A stretch of 64,000 nucleotides of DNA from Deroplatys truncata (GCA_030765065.1 CM060990.1:279895341-279959340), one strand, 5' to 3'; shown: positions 20,901 to 33,253, numbered from the stretch's first letter. Made by a program: numbers and translations. The notes: a model not told the origin generated them from the letters alone.

Positions 20901-22639
20901 ACCCAAGGCTGGTATCTGAAGCAGTAACAATATTCTGACTAAAATTCTGAGCTGCCTTCCCTGCTACTATGTTATTTGTCAGGAAGACAGCTTTGAAGAA
21001 GAAGCAGTATCTGTGTAAATAGAAGAAATTGTTTCTCTCCATTTGCCCGTCTTGGATTCAGCGACGGCACAATAGATATGCTATTGGATTCAGGGTGACT
21101 TCAACTATTTTTCGCCGGAGATCCAGGAACGTCTATTGGTAGCAAGCTGCACTTAACAATCCTCCTCAAACAAGCTCAAGCATATAAAAAGAATGTAAAC
21201 ATATATCTATGGGTAATCTGTTCAATGCAGAAATAACTGATAAAACATCGCAATCGTGGCAATGAAACTGTTGTGGGAACCCGAATATCACATCTTCCTG
21301 TTAAGCAAGAAACAGTTAAGCAAATTTTAGTTGTTTATTTATTTGCGAAAGCCTTAATTGAAACGTAACAAATTTGGGAATGTTAGATAATCTATTTCAT
21401 TGAAGACTCTTAAGATCGTTTGAAAACGCTTAGAATATACTACATATGGCATACAAGCTCTGCATCCATAGGAATACGTTCATATAAGTTTCACAACTCT
21501 AACTTAAGTAGTCACATCACTAAATTGTTTAAATAGTCTTAATAAGCAATAAATAAATACCGCAACACGTTTAGTGAAACAATTTCGTAAATAAACATTG
21601 GAAGGACAAAAAAGGTTATTTGGTTAAAGTAACATCAGACTCGGTTGAGCATTCTCTAAGTTAACTCCTTTCACAAACAACTCACCGAAGTATGTGTTTT
21701 ATTAAGTGGTGGTACAGATACGTTTTGCACTTGTTATTAAAGGAACGCTTTGTCGTTAGGTTTCTAAAATGAATGATGATCCATATTTTGTACTTCCGTT
21801 GCCCTTGCAAGCTTTATACCCTACATGTAGCGTTCCTATCATCGTCATGCTGAAGAGCATCAGAAATGGCTGTTGGACAGCTATCACCCTTGTATCACCA
21901 ACGGAACGGTCTATGTGAAACACACGGTCGCTAGATGGCAGTATTGTTAATGGGTACATTCAAGAACATTAGATATCAGGTCTGAGCACGCTGCCACAAT
22001 TCTTTGCGGTGACGTCCATTGTGATTCTAAAGCGACAAGTAGTAATAATAGGCGTGCCTTATGGTTAATGCAGGAATTTAAAGGAAAATGCCATATTGCG
22101 CGCCGACAAATTGCAAAAATAGATGCTCTGAAGGGATAAGTGTGTTTTGCTTCCATTAGACAAGAACAGATGAAACAGTGAGTACAAAGTTGAAGGCGGG
22201 TCAAATAACTTTTATTCATGAAGTACCATCAAGATATCTGTATATAGTGAAAATGTAAAGTTCCACGTAGGCTAACATAGAAAGGGGCTGAGGGGTGCTA
22301 AAACCCCCTCTAATTAAAGAAAAATATGGCTTATGTTATATGTAAGGCTGCGGCGTTGGTTTGCTTTATTAAACTCAAAATCAATATTTGTATTCCTATC
22401 CTAGTTGCTTAAAACAGACGAGCATCTGTTCGTTCAGAGTCTGTAGATGACTTTCCTTGGTGTGGGCTATATCTCAAAAGATGTTCTACTAAAGAAAAAG
22501 AAGCAAAAGGATGCAAAACAATATGCTTTACATTGAACAGTAAGTAACTTCTATACCATAATTAAGCTCTGCATTAATAAGAGCAAATACTTACAGTAAA
22601 ACCGGATAATCAAACAAATTAAATGTTGCACTAGGTAAG
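20901..22639. other. Unassigned sequence
   Basis: No supported gene. At 21040-21100 a short + reading GTIDMLLDSG could be a retropepsin remnant, but it stands alone. The rest is AT-rich. Confidence 0.35.
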
Positions 22640-22765
22640 ATAAGACAGAGGTGCCTCAGAAATGCATTTATATGGGAAGACACAGGGAAAACGAGAAGAG
22701 ACGCTAGACAATACGCGCTCATATGGGAATGATAGATAATACGAGGAAAGGTGCTAAGGAGGGTA
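22640..22765 (-). repeat. CATATAAACGCATT minisatellite, inverted copy
   Basis: Two to three degraded units of the 12890-13265 minisatellite in opposite orientation (CCCATATAAATGCATTTC on the minus strand near 22675-22655). It forms the outer edge of the left palindrome arm, matching 31960-32105 on the right. Confidence 0.6.
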
Positions 22766-22784
22766 GGGGTTGAAGGTGTTCAAA

Positions 22785-23020
22785 AATAAATTGAGTTTTA
22801 TTCATGGACGCTCCGTAACTAATGTGGTCTTTAGTGTCCCATTCTATATTGGGCGTGAAAGAGAGTAAAGTTTGCTCAGAAGCCTCTTTATCAGGCTTCA
22901 GGTTCTTTTACGTGCCGTAAATCTACGACACGGAACCACCAGCTAGAGTTCTCTTCCGAAGGAAACCATGCTTAGAATTTTTACGCCCGAAAAAAATCCA
23001 TTCTCCTTCGCCGGGTTGTT
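22785..23020 (-). mobile_element. SINE copy (family with TCGTAGATTTACGGCACG core)
   Basis: Minus-strand copy sharing GTCGTAGATTTACGGCACGT, GAGGCTTCTGAGCAAA, TTTCACGCCCAATATAGAAT and the 3' AATAAAACTCAATTT tail with the copies at 24602-24890 and 43060-43308. The tRNA-like 5' head is truncated. Confidence 0.75.
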
Positions 23021-23399
23021 TAAGTAGTTCGAAAGCAGTTCTGGAAACCATTTAGGGTTCATTGGAAGTGGATAAGTAAGGGTATACGTGCATGTACGTT
23101 CGTTGTATGGTATGTTGTACGATGTACCATTTAAGATCTTTCCTTACTAAACGTATCTACGCTTATCCAACACTAGACACCTCTCTAATCATCTCTTCCA
23201 TTCTAAGTTAGATCGTCCTTTAATCACCTATCCCATGATCTTATCACTTAACCTAACCTAAACTAAGCTATTCAACACTAACCTAACATAGTCCAACTGA
23301 TTCTAACAAAGTCAACCTAACCTAGACTTCACCCTATGCCGACCTAGACCTAGCATACTTCTTTCGTTCTACACTGAATTGCTGATGATTTTACGGTAG

Positions 23400-24450
23400 T
23401 TTATTTCGTTTTTGTGTGCGTATCGGCCATATGTAAATCCATATTTGTTAAGTTATTGAGCATTCTAATGTTTTATAGCGATTTAAATTATTTTTCGAGT
23501 CGTTTTGAACACATTTACGGCATTTCAGACATCAAATTTCCATTTCCGAAGCACCTATACGCGCATTTCAGGCTTGAAGCAGGATTACCTTGGGAGCTGT
23601 TTTACAGATTTCAGGATTCCTTGAGGATGCTCTGGTCAACTTTATAGGATTTCTAGACCCTGGAGTAGGTACTTTGGTGCATGTGTGATGCTTTGGAGAT
23701 ATTATAGCGCCCACTTTAGACACTGACATGGATATTTTGGGAGAATTTTTAGAAGCGCTTAGGGCTTTGGAAAATGAATTTTTCGGACTTTTGGTACATT
23801 TCACGGTCCTTTAAGGTTACTCTGTCCACCTTTACAGGATTTCTAGACACCGGATCACTATTTTAGTGCATAACGGGGATACTTTGAATGCTGTTTAGAG
23901 CCCTTTTATGAACATTTTGGGCACCTGAGAGGGTATTGTGAGGCACTTTACAGCATTTCGAAGACGTTTTAGGCACTGGTACTGCTATTTTCGGGTACTG
24001 ACATCAGTTTTTAGCAATTCTGGAACAATGGCGGGAGGATTTCAGGTAATGTAAGCATTGCAGCATGTATTTTAAATTACTGGGGTAGCAATATCGATGG
24101 TATTATAGACACACGAGCACAAACTGTAGGGAGAAGAGGGCATTTCGAAGGTATTTGATGCATGAGAACGTGTAATTAGCCTTGTATCGTAGCTTGGTCC
24201 TATTTTCACGATGATTTGGTAGGTTTTACAGATAATTATGTAGTTTAACGGCGATTTACTATGGTATGCAAAAATTTGATGTTGTTTTCAGAGTTCATTT
24301 TGCCCTTTTTCAGTATTTGAGTCATTCGTTTTTCTCGTTTTACTGTACTTTATAAGCACTTTGTCCAGTGTTACAGTACTCTTTATATACTTATAAAGTG
24401 CTTTTCAAAATGCTTTATAAACTTATGTACGGCTAACTGCAATCGTGTGA
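23400..24450 (+). repeat. Degenerate ATTTTAG/TTTAGGCACT minisatellite, left copy
   Basis: About 1 kb of diverged tandem phrases (GGATTTCTAGACCCTGG, TTTTAGTGCAT, CATTTCGAAG, TTTAGGCACTGG). It ends with a conserved stretch containing CTAACTGCAATCGTGTGAGA and GAGGGAGAAACTG, also found at 39245-39275 in the third block. The inverted counterpart is 30520-31625. Confidence 0.65.
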
Positions 24451-24479
24451 GACAAAGAGGGAGAAACTGCGTGTGAATT

Positions 24480-25680
24480 AGTCTTTCTGAAGCATACTCC
24501 ACTAGCTTAGTGTAATCTTACACCAACGTTTGTAACCCTACCCACACCATTCCCCTATTATTTATTCTATATTGTCCCTGTCTAGCCTAACCTCATAATG
24601 TCGTCCTCTGTGGTCTAGGATTACCTTGATAGTCTCCGGTACCCAAGGTTGTGGGCTCAAACCTTGCGGAGGGCGATGAAAATTTTCGTGCGTAAAAATT
24701 CTTAGCATGGTTTCCTTCGGAAAGGAAGTAAAGGCAGTGGACCCGTGTCGTAGATTTACGGCATGTAAAAGAACTTTAGCCTGATAAAGAGGCCCGTGAG
24801 CGAAATTTCCTGTCCTTCACACCCAGAATAAAATGGGACGCAAAGAACTGTAGGAGTTAAAGAGCGTCCATAATTAAAACTCAATTTCATTTTAATCTCC
24901 TACCAACCACTTTAACTTAACCTAAAACTTCCCCTCAACATCCATTCTATTCTGTCCTTGTTCAATCTAACCTCAGATCAGCCTTTCTAACACATCTAGA
25001 CCATGCCCTTTCATGCATTCTATCCTGTCATTATCTAACCTACCCTGATACCAACCATTCTCACCTAACCTAGACCGTCCCGTCATTATTTATTCCACCC
25101 TATCCTTGTCTAACCTAAACTCATACCAGCCATTCTAGCCTAATCTAGACCATTCCCTCATCATTTATTCTGCTATAACCTTATTTAGCCTAATCTGATA
25201 CCAACAATTCTAACCTAAATTAGAGCATTCTTTAGCATCTACCTTAGCAGCCATTTTCCGCCCTATCCTTGCACGGAACACCGAACCTAAACTGAGCTAT
25301 GCAACACTAGCCTAAGCTAACCTCATACAGATCATTCTAACCTAACCTAGACCAAACCTTACAATGTATTCTATTCTACCATCGTCTACACTAATCTCTC
25401 GCCAAACATCCCAACCTATCCTAGCCTAACCAGATCTAGACTACCCTTATCATGTATTCTATCCTTCCATCGTCTAAAGTAAACTTGCACCAAACAACTT
25501 AACCTGACATAAACAATCCTCCATTATTTATTCTATCCTACCATCGTTTAACCTATCCTCACAACGAACATTTTAACCTAACCCATCTCAACCTAACCAT
25601 CCCTAGAACATCCTCTCTTCATCTATTCTATCGTGTCATCGCCTATGCTAACCACATACTAACCATTCTAGCTTAAAGAA
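24480..25680 (+). repeat. CCTAA-rich satellite with ~75-bp unit, left copy
   Basis: Tandem units of 75-77 bases, each with two CTAACCTAA-type words around ATACCAACCATTC and CATTTATTCTATCCT (for example 24997-25073, 25074-25148 and 25149-25223). The words are degenerate forms of the insect telomere repeat CCTAA/TTAGG, but the higher-order unit makes it a satellite rather than telomere DNA. A SINE interrupts it at 24602-24890. Confidence 0.75.
24602..24890 (+). mobile_element. tRNA-derived SINE copy, full length
   Basis: A tRNA-like head with a B-box-like GGGCTCAAACCTTG (about 24652-24665), then GGGCGATGAAAATTTT, GCATGGTTTCCTTCGGAAAG, GTCGTAGATTTACGGCATG and a 3' end TAAAACTCAATTT. It is inserted in the CCTAA satellite. 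The right palindrome arm appears to lack it, so it inserted after the arms formed or was lost there. Confidence 0.8.
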
Positions 25681-25689
25681 AGATCGAAA

Positions 25690-25930
25690 CGTAACAAAGC
25701 GTGATCAAACGTAGGTAAAAACGTGACCAGGTGTGAGAAAACGTAACCTAAACGTGACCAGAGATTCAGTAGATGCAAACAATGTGTCCAAAACGTGACC
25801 AAAACGGGACCAAACGTGACCAAAAGAGTTAGCGTGACCATATGTGACCAAACATAATCAAAACTTCACAAAGGTAGCTAAATGTGACCCGACGTGACCA
25901 CCGTAATCATAACTAACCATATGTAACCAA
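25690..25930 (+). repeat. AAACGTGACC short-period repeat, left copy
   Basis: Some 20 copies of AAACGTGACC or AACGTAACC-type decamers with 10-14-base spacing. Counterparts: GGTCACGTTT at 29655-29960 (inverted) and AACGTAACC at 39430-39690 (direct). Confidence 0.8.
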
Positions 25931-26379
25931 GAAATTTATCTAACCTAACCAAACCTGATACCAAGCATTCTGTCCTCAACGATATCATTCCCTTTCATCT
26001 ATTCCACATTCGGCTGCCCTAACCTAGCACGGAACATCGTAACCTAAACTAATCAGAAGTAATCAACAGCAACCAAAGCTGACCATAAGTTGCGTTTATT
26101 GAAATTAAGGCTCTTTAGCCAGGTTTCATTATTTGATGGACTAAAATAGAAGGTTATGGGTCAACCTACCTTAATTTTGAAATTTATTTTAGATTGTTGC
26201 TTAGCGTGTCTCCTCCTTTATCTGGGCTAGAGATCCGCACTAGAAGTTATTCCTAGTGGCAGAGTTACCGCCTACCGCCTATGCCGGGTATACATGATAG
26301 TGGCAATCGAGTATATCTCTGCTTCATATAAGCACGCTCACGGATAATACCAAGATATTAATATATGCAATACATTCTC

Positions 26380-28307
26380 TTATGTAGAACTAACAATGCT
26401 ATAATAACCATACGCATATGAAGATACTCCAAAATCTACAATCATTCTTTTGTCGTCATGAGATGATAAATCGATTTTGTCATATTTTACTGTCCAAACA
26501 ATATGATGACGGAACCAAATTAAAGCCATTGGAGTTCTTAGGGTTTCTTTGCTTTTGTGTAATCCATATAACTGTTGAAAGTAATATGGAGGTTAATATC
26601 CCTTCGCTAATACCGTTAATATTTTAATTACAGTTCCATCAGAATCGAGCGCATACATTTCAGTTCTAATACTAGCACATGCGTTGAATGATTTTTTCCT
26701 TTGGCTTCATCCTATAATTTTTCCAACATCTTTTTGTTTTGAGCGGAATTGTATATATGTTTTCTGGGATAATCTGAGGTTTCGGTTCTCAAGCATGCCT
26801 AGTTTATCCTGACATACATAAATTGTAGTCTCGGGATGGACGAGGTAGACAGTATCCATACACAGATTTTTGAGGTATGCAGTTCCATAATATAGAAGTG
26901 ACAGTCCCTATAATAGGAGTGCATGAGGGTTTTGCAAATGTTTAGCACGCTCATGTGAATGTATATTGGTTTATAAAACTAAATCTGTCGTGAAGCCAGT
27001 TGTACAATTGCCAAGTTATCTTTTTATATAGTTCTGTCAAACAATGCAGCTTTGCTATAAGTTATTCCAACTTTTACTATCTGCCACAAGCCATATAGCC
27101 ATATTCCGAATGCTCTCCATTGCCTTCCTGAACATAACATTGTTGAACAGATAATAGAGATCCTTCGCAAAATCAATCCTAGGCTGTTATCGTAACTTGT
27201 TATTCAATTTGACGTACGGTTTTAAGAATCCTGATTGTCAAAATCATAGTGCTTGATGAATTATTGTAGCTGAAGTCCATGCCAGATAACCTGTTCCAAC
27301 GTCCAATAATGGACAACATACATCGCCGAGGGCCAAGACGAGGAATCGGCATTTTTCTAGAAGATTCCGTTGTTTTCAAATACTCGAGCAGGAATGGTAA
27401 ATCGTTATGCAGATCATGGAGCTCAATAGGACATTCAATATCAATTTATAAAATAAATTCTTGAGGGTCAAACCATTTAGATAGATATGTTCAGGAGCAA
27501 CCCACTTAACTCCGCCATTAGAACGGACGTGGCATATTGTGTAACCGTATTGGTTATTGGTGTCTTCGTATGCGATAAATTGAGATGGTTTCAGTACACC
27601 AAACTTCTGTTCGTGGACTTAGTAGCCTCTGTATACCGGTGAGAAGCTTGGCATAGACCACCCCTTATGCCAGATTTCACCATTAGATGCTGTTCGTAAT
27701 CCAGTTGTAATTGCAGCTCAATTCCAGTATAAGAGGCATAGCGTCGTAAATGAGTCCTGGTGATATAATGTGTAGGATCAACTTTATTCATTTTTAGGAT
27801 CTGGTCTCTGAATATTTCAAAGACATCACCTAAGTAAACAACATCTGAGGTTAAGTGGAATTCGCTTTATTCGCCAAAGTTTCTCACATTAAGCTACTCC
27901 CATTCATTCACACCATGTTCAGCGTCCTGACTATTAATTTTTCTTCATTTAATTTGCTGTGGATAACTTCCTTGACCGCGATTTTTCTCATTGAAGACAT
28001 CCCATGGAGCAGTGTAATCATATGCAAATACACCCTTATAAGTCATCAAACTCAACCGCTCTTGCCCAAAGTACTTCTCTGTTTTGTAATATGCCGTTAG
28101 GTTTTTCACTGGCTTATCCAGACTTGTACACAGGAAATTATACGTACCCACATATTGGTGCATGTTATGCCCAACATACTTAGAAAATGAAATGTAGCTT
28201 GCTTTAGAGATTGATATGACTGCATACGCAAAATTAGGTTGTCCGTTAGGGGACATTGGAAAAGGCTGTCGTGCGTGGAATACAGCTAACAAAAATTCAT
28301 CGCGCAC
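26380..28307 (-). pseudogene. Second Maverick polymerase B relic (left palindrome arm)
   Basis: Minus-strand relic colinear with the copy at 2-1817. In order from high to low coordinate: NLTAYYKTEKYFGQERLSLM and YKGVFAYDYTAPWDVFNE (28175-27965), YDQPL-type VKSGIRGGLCQASHRYTEA (about 27690-27620), YEDTNNQYGYT (motif A region, about 27575-27545), DIECPIELHDLHNDLPFL (about 27448-27395), a LFNNVMFRKAMEN-like motif B remnant (about 27155-27115), and an end DDKRMIVDFGVSSYAYGYYS (about 26455-26395) with TAA at 26380-26382. Many frameshifts and stops; motif C is unrecognisable. It reaches further toward the N-terminus than the right-arm copy. Confidence 0.85.
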
Positions 28308-29181
28308 TACGATTTCGAAAATCGTGATGGTTAAAAGTATACGTGAAATTTAATAACAAGCTAATACAACAGGCTATAAATAATTTTGGGAATGATCGCT
28401 ACGAAGTGTTCAACAAAGCTATATTCGAGAAAACAATGTAGAACGTACCGAACAGTATGGATATACGGCTTGTGACAGGTCGTAAAATGCTGGAAAAGCT
28501 TATAGAAAACGGCATTTATAGATATACCTATATATGAGGACAACTATGCAGTTGTACATATGGCTACACGACAAATTTAGTTTAACAAACCAGTACACAT
28601 CGGTATTATTATGCTATACATTTCAAAAACCTTCATGTAATCGTATCAATGTGATGTATTACTTTCGTATTATGGAGTTGAAAACCTCAAACTCCTGTAT
28701 ATAGATACTACTCCTTCGTCCATCGACTGGCCACAAAAGATGTATACCAGGATAAACTATGCATGACTGAACACTACATAACTCTGATTACCCTAGAAAG
28801 CATAAATGCTATTCAGCTATAAACACACGTTTGGGGGAACATTTAAGGTTAAAGTCAACGGATAAATCATTCAACACACTGTGCGTCTTTATACCTAATA
28901 TATATGTGCTCGACATTGATGGAACTGTAACTAAAAAGATTATGAGTATTAGATGAAGCGCTATTAACCTCTATATTACTTTCAATAGCTATTTGAATTA
29001 TCTGAAAACGAATTGAACCATATGAACTCCAATAAATTTAACTCAGTCTCATCATCACATTGTCTGGACAGTAGAAACTTGTAAATTCGCTCTATCATCT
29101 CATGACGGCCAAACAGTGATTGCAGATGATGGAATACCTACAAACGTTTATGGTGATTACAGAATTGTGAGCCCTGTATAA
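28306..29181 (+). pseudogene. Third Maverick polymerase B relic (right palindrome arm), C-terminal half
   Basis: Plus-strand relic that begins abruptly inside the gene, at the residues equivalent to the QFRQSQWLKRYVEF stretch of the first copy (FRKS.WLKVYVKFNNKL, 28310-28365). It continues with EVFNKAIFEKTM (motif B remnant), NSMDIRLVTGRKMLEKLI, LKLLYIDTTPS (motif C remnant, second Asp of DTDS replaced by Thr), ATKDVYQDK and IADDGIPTNVYGDYRIV to TAA 29179-29181. Interrupted by many stops. It is joined head to head with the relic on the other strand. Confidence 0.85.
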
Positions 29182-29554
29182 GAGAATGCGTTACGTACCT
29201 TAATACTTGGTTTCCACCGTGAGCCTACTTACAGAAAATTGAGGTTTACTCAACTATCGCTCAGATATACTCGGTATAAATATAATGAGAAAAGAAGCAG
29301 GATAAGGATAAACGAAGTGGAAGGCAGTAACTCTGTCACTAGCTGTAACTTCTGATGCTTGTCTCAAGCCCAGCTAGAAGAAGAGGGATCTAAGCAACAA
29401 ACCAAAGTAAATCTGAAAATAAGGCTAGGTTGGAGTAAAACTTTCTAATTAAGACCCTTAAATAATAAAGCTTGCATAAAGTCCTTAATTTCACTAAAAG
29501 AAACTCAAGGTCCGCTTTGGTTAGTTTTGGAAACCTCTGATTACTTTAGGATGT

Positions 29555-30495
29555 TCGGTTGTAGGTTAGGGCAGCGGAATGTAGGATAGATGATAAGAGA
29601 TTATCTAGTTTAGGTTGGAATGCTTAGTATCAGGTTAGGCAATGCGTTCGTTTAAGTTGGTCACGTTTTGTCACTTTTGCTCATGTTTGGTCACGTTTTC
29701 CTCAGGTATTGATAACGTTTTCCTCAGGTATTGATCACGTTCTGTGCAGGTTTTTGGTCACGCTTAGTCACGTTTGCTCACTTCTTAGTCACGTTTAGTT
29801 ACGTTTTGATCAATTCTGTTCACGTTCTGGACACATATTGGTAAAGTCTGCTACGTTATCTTCATATGTGGGTAATGTGTTGATCACGTTCGGTCACGTC
29901 TGGTAACGTTTTTGCTTACGTTTGGTCGCGCTTTGTTACGTTATGATGTTTTTAGACTGGAGTGGTTGGTATGAGTTTAGGATAAACGAAAACAGGATAG
30001 AATACACGATGAAAGAATGCCCTAGGGAAGGTTAAACTGGGATAGTTTATGTTGTTCGGTATAAGATTATGTTGGACGATAGTGTGATAGAATAGATGAC
30101 GAGGGGATTGTCTGGGTCAGATTAGGTTAGGAGACTTGGTACCACTTTAGGTTACACGATGGTAGGATATAATAGATGTTAAAAGATGACCCAGCTTAGG
30201 TAAGAATAGTCTGTATGGGTTTAGGTTAGGCTGGTGCCGAGTAGGTCTCCTTAGGTTCGGTGCGAGGATAAGGTAGACTATGGTATGATAAAATGAATAA
30301 CAATAAATGGTCTAATTTAGGTTAAAATGGTTGGTATCGGTAAATTAGGCAAGGACAGAATAGAAAAGATGATGAAGGGATGGTGTAGGTTACGTTAGAC
30401 TAGTATGATGTTAAGTTACACAAGGACGTGATAGCATAGATGATGGAATGGTCTAGGCTGGGCTAGAAATGTTGGTATGAGGTTAGGATAGGTTA
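29555..30495 (+). repeat. TTAGG-rich satellite, right copy
   Basis: Inverted counterpart of 24480-25680 and the CCTAA tract near 25940-26060: TTAGGTTAGG-type words spaced in ~75-base units (TAGGTTAGGAGACTTGGTACC near 30130). It encloses the GGTCACGTTT repeats at 29655-29960. Confidence 0.7.
29655..29960 (+). repeat. GGTCACGTTT short-period repeat, right copy
   Basis: About 20 copies of GGTCACGTTT or variants (TGGTAACGTTT, CTCACGTT). Inverted relative to 25690-25930. Confidence 0.8.
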
Positions 30496-30519
30496 GTCGA
30501 ATATGCTTAAGAAAGACTG

Positions 30520-31625
30520 TAAACAATACCCAGTTTATCCCTCCTGGTATTACAGGCTAGTATCTCGCCAAATAAGTTTATAAAATATGTAGATAAGACA
30601 TTAGAAGTATATAAAAAGTACTTTAGTAGTGGAAAAGATGCTTGTAAAGTTTCCGAAAACGAGTGAAGAATCCCCAAGTACTTCAAAAAGGGCGAAAACT
30701 CCGAAAATAACCACAAATTAATGTACAATATAGCAAATCACTATAAACTAGAAAAACATCTGTAGAACACCATATGATCGAGAAAACGGAATCGAAATAC
30801 TATAAAGGGCTGATATCATGCCCTCATACCTAAAATACCTTGACATGTTCTCAATGCGCTACAATTCCTGCTCATGTGTCTAAATCACCTTCGAAATGTC
30901 AACCCCAATACCTTAAAATATCTGCTCCTGTGCTTAATTCCTTTAAATGTCCCTTCCAGTGTTTTAACATGTGCAAAAAACTTATACGAATACCCGAAAA
31001 TAGCTACAGCAGTGCCCGAAAGGTTTTCGAAATGCTCCAAAATGTTTCACAATACGCGCTCCAGTGTCTAAATTGTTCGTAAAATGGCTCTAAAATGTCC
31101 TCAAAGCATTCCCGACATGTACTAAAATACCTAATCCGGTGTCTGGAAGGCCTTTAAAAGTGGGCACAGTAACTTCAGAAGGCCCTGAAACGTACCAAAA
31201 TATTTGAAAAATACCTGATGCAGAGCACGAAATCCTTGTCAAATTGCTCACAAAATGGCTATGTCAATGTCTGAAATGGGCTTCGAAATGTCTTCCAAGC
31301 ATCCCATATGTACTAAAATACCTATTCCAGTGTCCTATTCCTATAAAGGTGAGAAAATATCTTCAAAGAATCCTGATATCTATCAAACTATCCAACAAAA
31401 TCCTGTTCCAAAGCCTCAAATGCTCGTAGAGCTCTCAAAATGACTACGTCGGGTCTGAAATGCCTGTAAAAGTGCTCGAAGGGGCTGGAAAAATGACCGA
31501 AGTCTCTAACAATATTATAATGCTCCAAAACACAACAAATACGAATGTGCATATGCCGTATAGGCACACAAAAATGAAATAAACTACCATAATGACAACA
31601 GCAAATTCGTAAAATGAAGTGTGAC
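30520..31625 (-). repeat. ATTTTAG-type minisatellite, right copy
   Basis: Inverted counterpart of 23400-24450: phrases such as CCTAAAATACCT, CAAAATGTCC, TACTAAAATACCTAATCCGG and GTGTCTGGAAGG. Short + frames here are by-products. Confidence 0.65.
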
Positions 31626-31629
31626 AAGC

Positions 31630-31790
31630 TTAGGTCTACATGGGGTGAAGTCTAAGTCAGGTCGGCTTTGTTAGGATGAATTGGGCTATGATAGGTTAGT
31701 GTTGCATAGCTGAGCTTAGGTTACGTTGGGTTAAGTGATGAGATATGTGATTGGAATAGGTGATTAAAGGCCGATCTAACTTACGATATA
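31630..31790 (+). repeat. TTAGG-type tract at the outer end of the right arm
   Basis: TAGGTTAGTG, GAGCTTAGGTTACG and related words; matches 23220-23345 inverted, including the nearly identical TAGGTGATTAAAGG stretch. Confidence 0.7.
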
Positions 31791-31959
31791 AGAATTTATT
31801 AGAAAAGTGTCTAGTTTAAAATAGCCGTTGATACATTTACTAAGGAAAGCTCTAATATTATACATTGTACACCATGCTCCATAACGAACGTACATGCGTG
31901 TATACCCTTAATCGTCCATCTGATATGAAGCCTAAATTATTCCTAGAACTATTTTTTAA

Positions 31960-32105
31960 TCCCTTCAACCCCTATCCTCTTTAGCACCTCTCCCCGTATT
32001 CCGTAACTCTCACATATAAACGCATTTTGCCTTGCATCTCACCTAGTTTCCCCCTCTCTCTCTCTCTCTTCATATATAACGGATTTCTGCGCCAGCTCTT
32101 TCTTA
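31960..32105 (+). repeat. CATATAAACGCATT minisatellite
   Basis: About two units (CTCACATATAAACGCATTTT, then CTCTTCATATATAACGGATT) of the 12890-13265 type, with a (CT)n run between them, just outside the right palindrome arm. Confidence 0.65.
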
Positions 32106-33253
32106 TCTAACCTACTTGTTACATTTAAGGGAGCTCATCTGTAAAAATCGGAAAATACTTTGTATGCAAGCAGGGAGGTTATCTGTGTTTTGGCACAAAA
32201 TCGCCATAAGTAACAATTTCTAACAGAGTGCTCAGTACAAAAGCGTCCTAACTGAAACCTATTTTCTGGCACAAGACACGTGATATTTGGGGTGGAAGGG
32301 GTACTAATTGGGTTTAATTGGCTTTAATTGGGTTTAATGTACATTTAATTGGCATCTCCGGACACGTGTTCATGTTTAGAGCAAAGTCGACCCAAATGAC
32401 ACCTTTGTTCTGGTAAGGTCACGTGATCTTTTGGAGTAGGGAAATTTCCCAGCGTCACTTTCATGTCGCGTGATTGCTTTTAGTGGAAAAAACACTTGAA
32501 AGTCACAATCCTTCTCAACCAGGCACTTGCTTCTGGTGGGGTAGGTAATAGGACAATATCAGCATTCCCAGATAGCTATGAAACATGAGTCACCATCCCT
32601 CAAGAAACGGATAATATAGAGCCCATGCAAAGTCCTCGTAAGCATAATGCAAAGGATAACACTAATCACACCCCAACTCTCATATACACACTTTAATATA
32701 CAAGAATAGAAGCTACGATTGGTTGCAAACACGCCTAACGAATGAAAGGGTTCTTTAAAAACTTAAATGGCTTCACTACGCCTTTCACATACATTTGCAC
32801 AGTGAGAATAATACGTGTTAGTTAGTTCTTTCAGCTTGTAGTTAAAGCCCTCCTCCCAGACGCAGACATAATTCTCTCGCCCTATGCTGGCGACATTCCA
32901 TACTTAATGACAAGGGGATAAAAAAAATTACTGGTGGAAAATTACCAAACACCATGCTAATGCATCCCTTGAAGCCGCATTTTATTGCTAAATAATTATT
33001 GAATCAAAAGCACTAAGTGTTAAAAAATGCGAGAGGAAACGTTCACAGATTGTGAAACACTAGCAACAAGAGATGGGAATCCTCTTTCTTTAGCTGCTAT
33101 ATGGGTCTAGATTCAAGGAGAGAATTTAAATGCCTTTCACGAGTGGTGTACAATGTATTTAGAAATAACATTCACTCTTCTAAACATAGAGCGAAGAGAA
33201 CAACCACATCCCAATATCGAGTCGGGGATGTATTAGTATCTTTTGGCGAAATA

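Larger units (their letters stand above)
23080..28305. repeat. Left arm of large imperfect palindrome
   Basis: Its reverse complement matches 28306-31915 in order: polymerase relic, 3' flank, ACGTGACC repeats, CCTAA satellite, ATTTTAG minisatellite, CCTAA tract, and a final stretch with GAACGTACATGC and TATACCCTTA (minus strand, near 23110-23080; + copy at 31885-31915). The left arm is longer because it keeps the N-terminal part of the polymerase relic and carries a SINE. Confidence 0.75.
28306..31920. repeat. Right arm of large imperfect palindrome
   Basis: Counterpart of 23080-28305, with the same modules in inverted order, ending near 31920 with GAACGTACATGCGTGTATAC. The arms differ by many substitutions and small gaps, so the palindrome is old. 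Confidence 0.75.

Noticed and set aside
21040..21150. Retropepsin active site LLDSG
   Set aside because: Single short motif without flap or ILG motif nearby; could be chance.
24480..25680. Real telomere or chromosome end
   Set aside because: The CCTAA words are degenerate and arranged in a ~75-base unit; sequence continues on both sides.
27855..28100. 81-codon + frame
   Set aside because: Antisense to the left-arm polymerase relic.
28290..28330. Palindrome centre as an assembly artefact
   Set aside because: Not excluded, but the arms are substantially diverged and start at different points of the gene, unlike a simple misjoin or a chimeric fold-back read.
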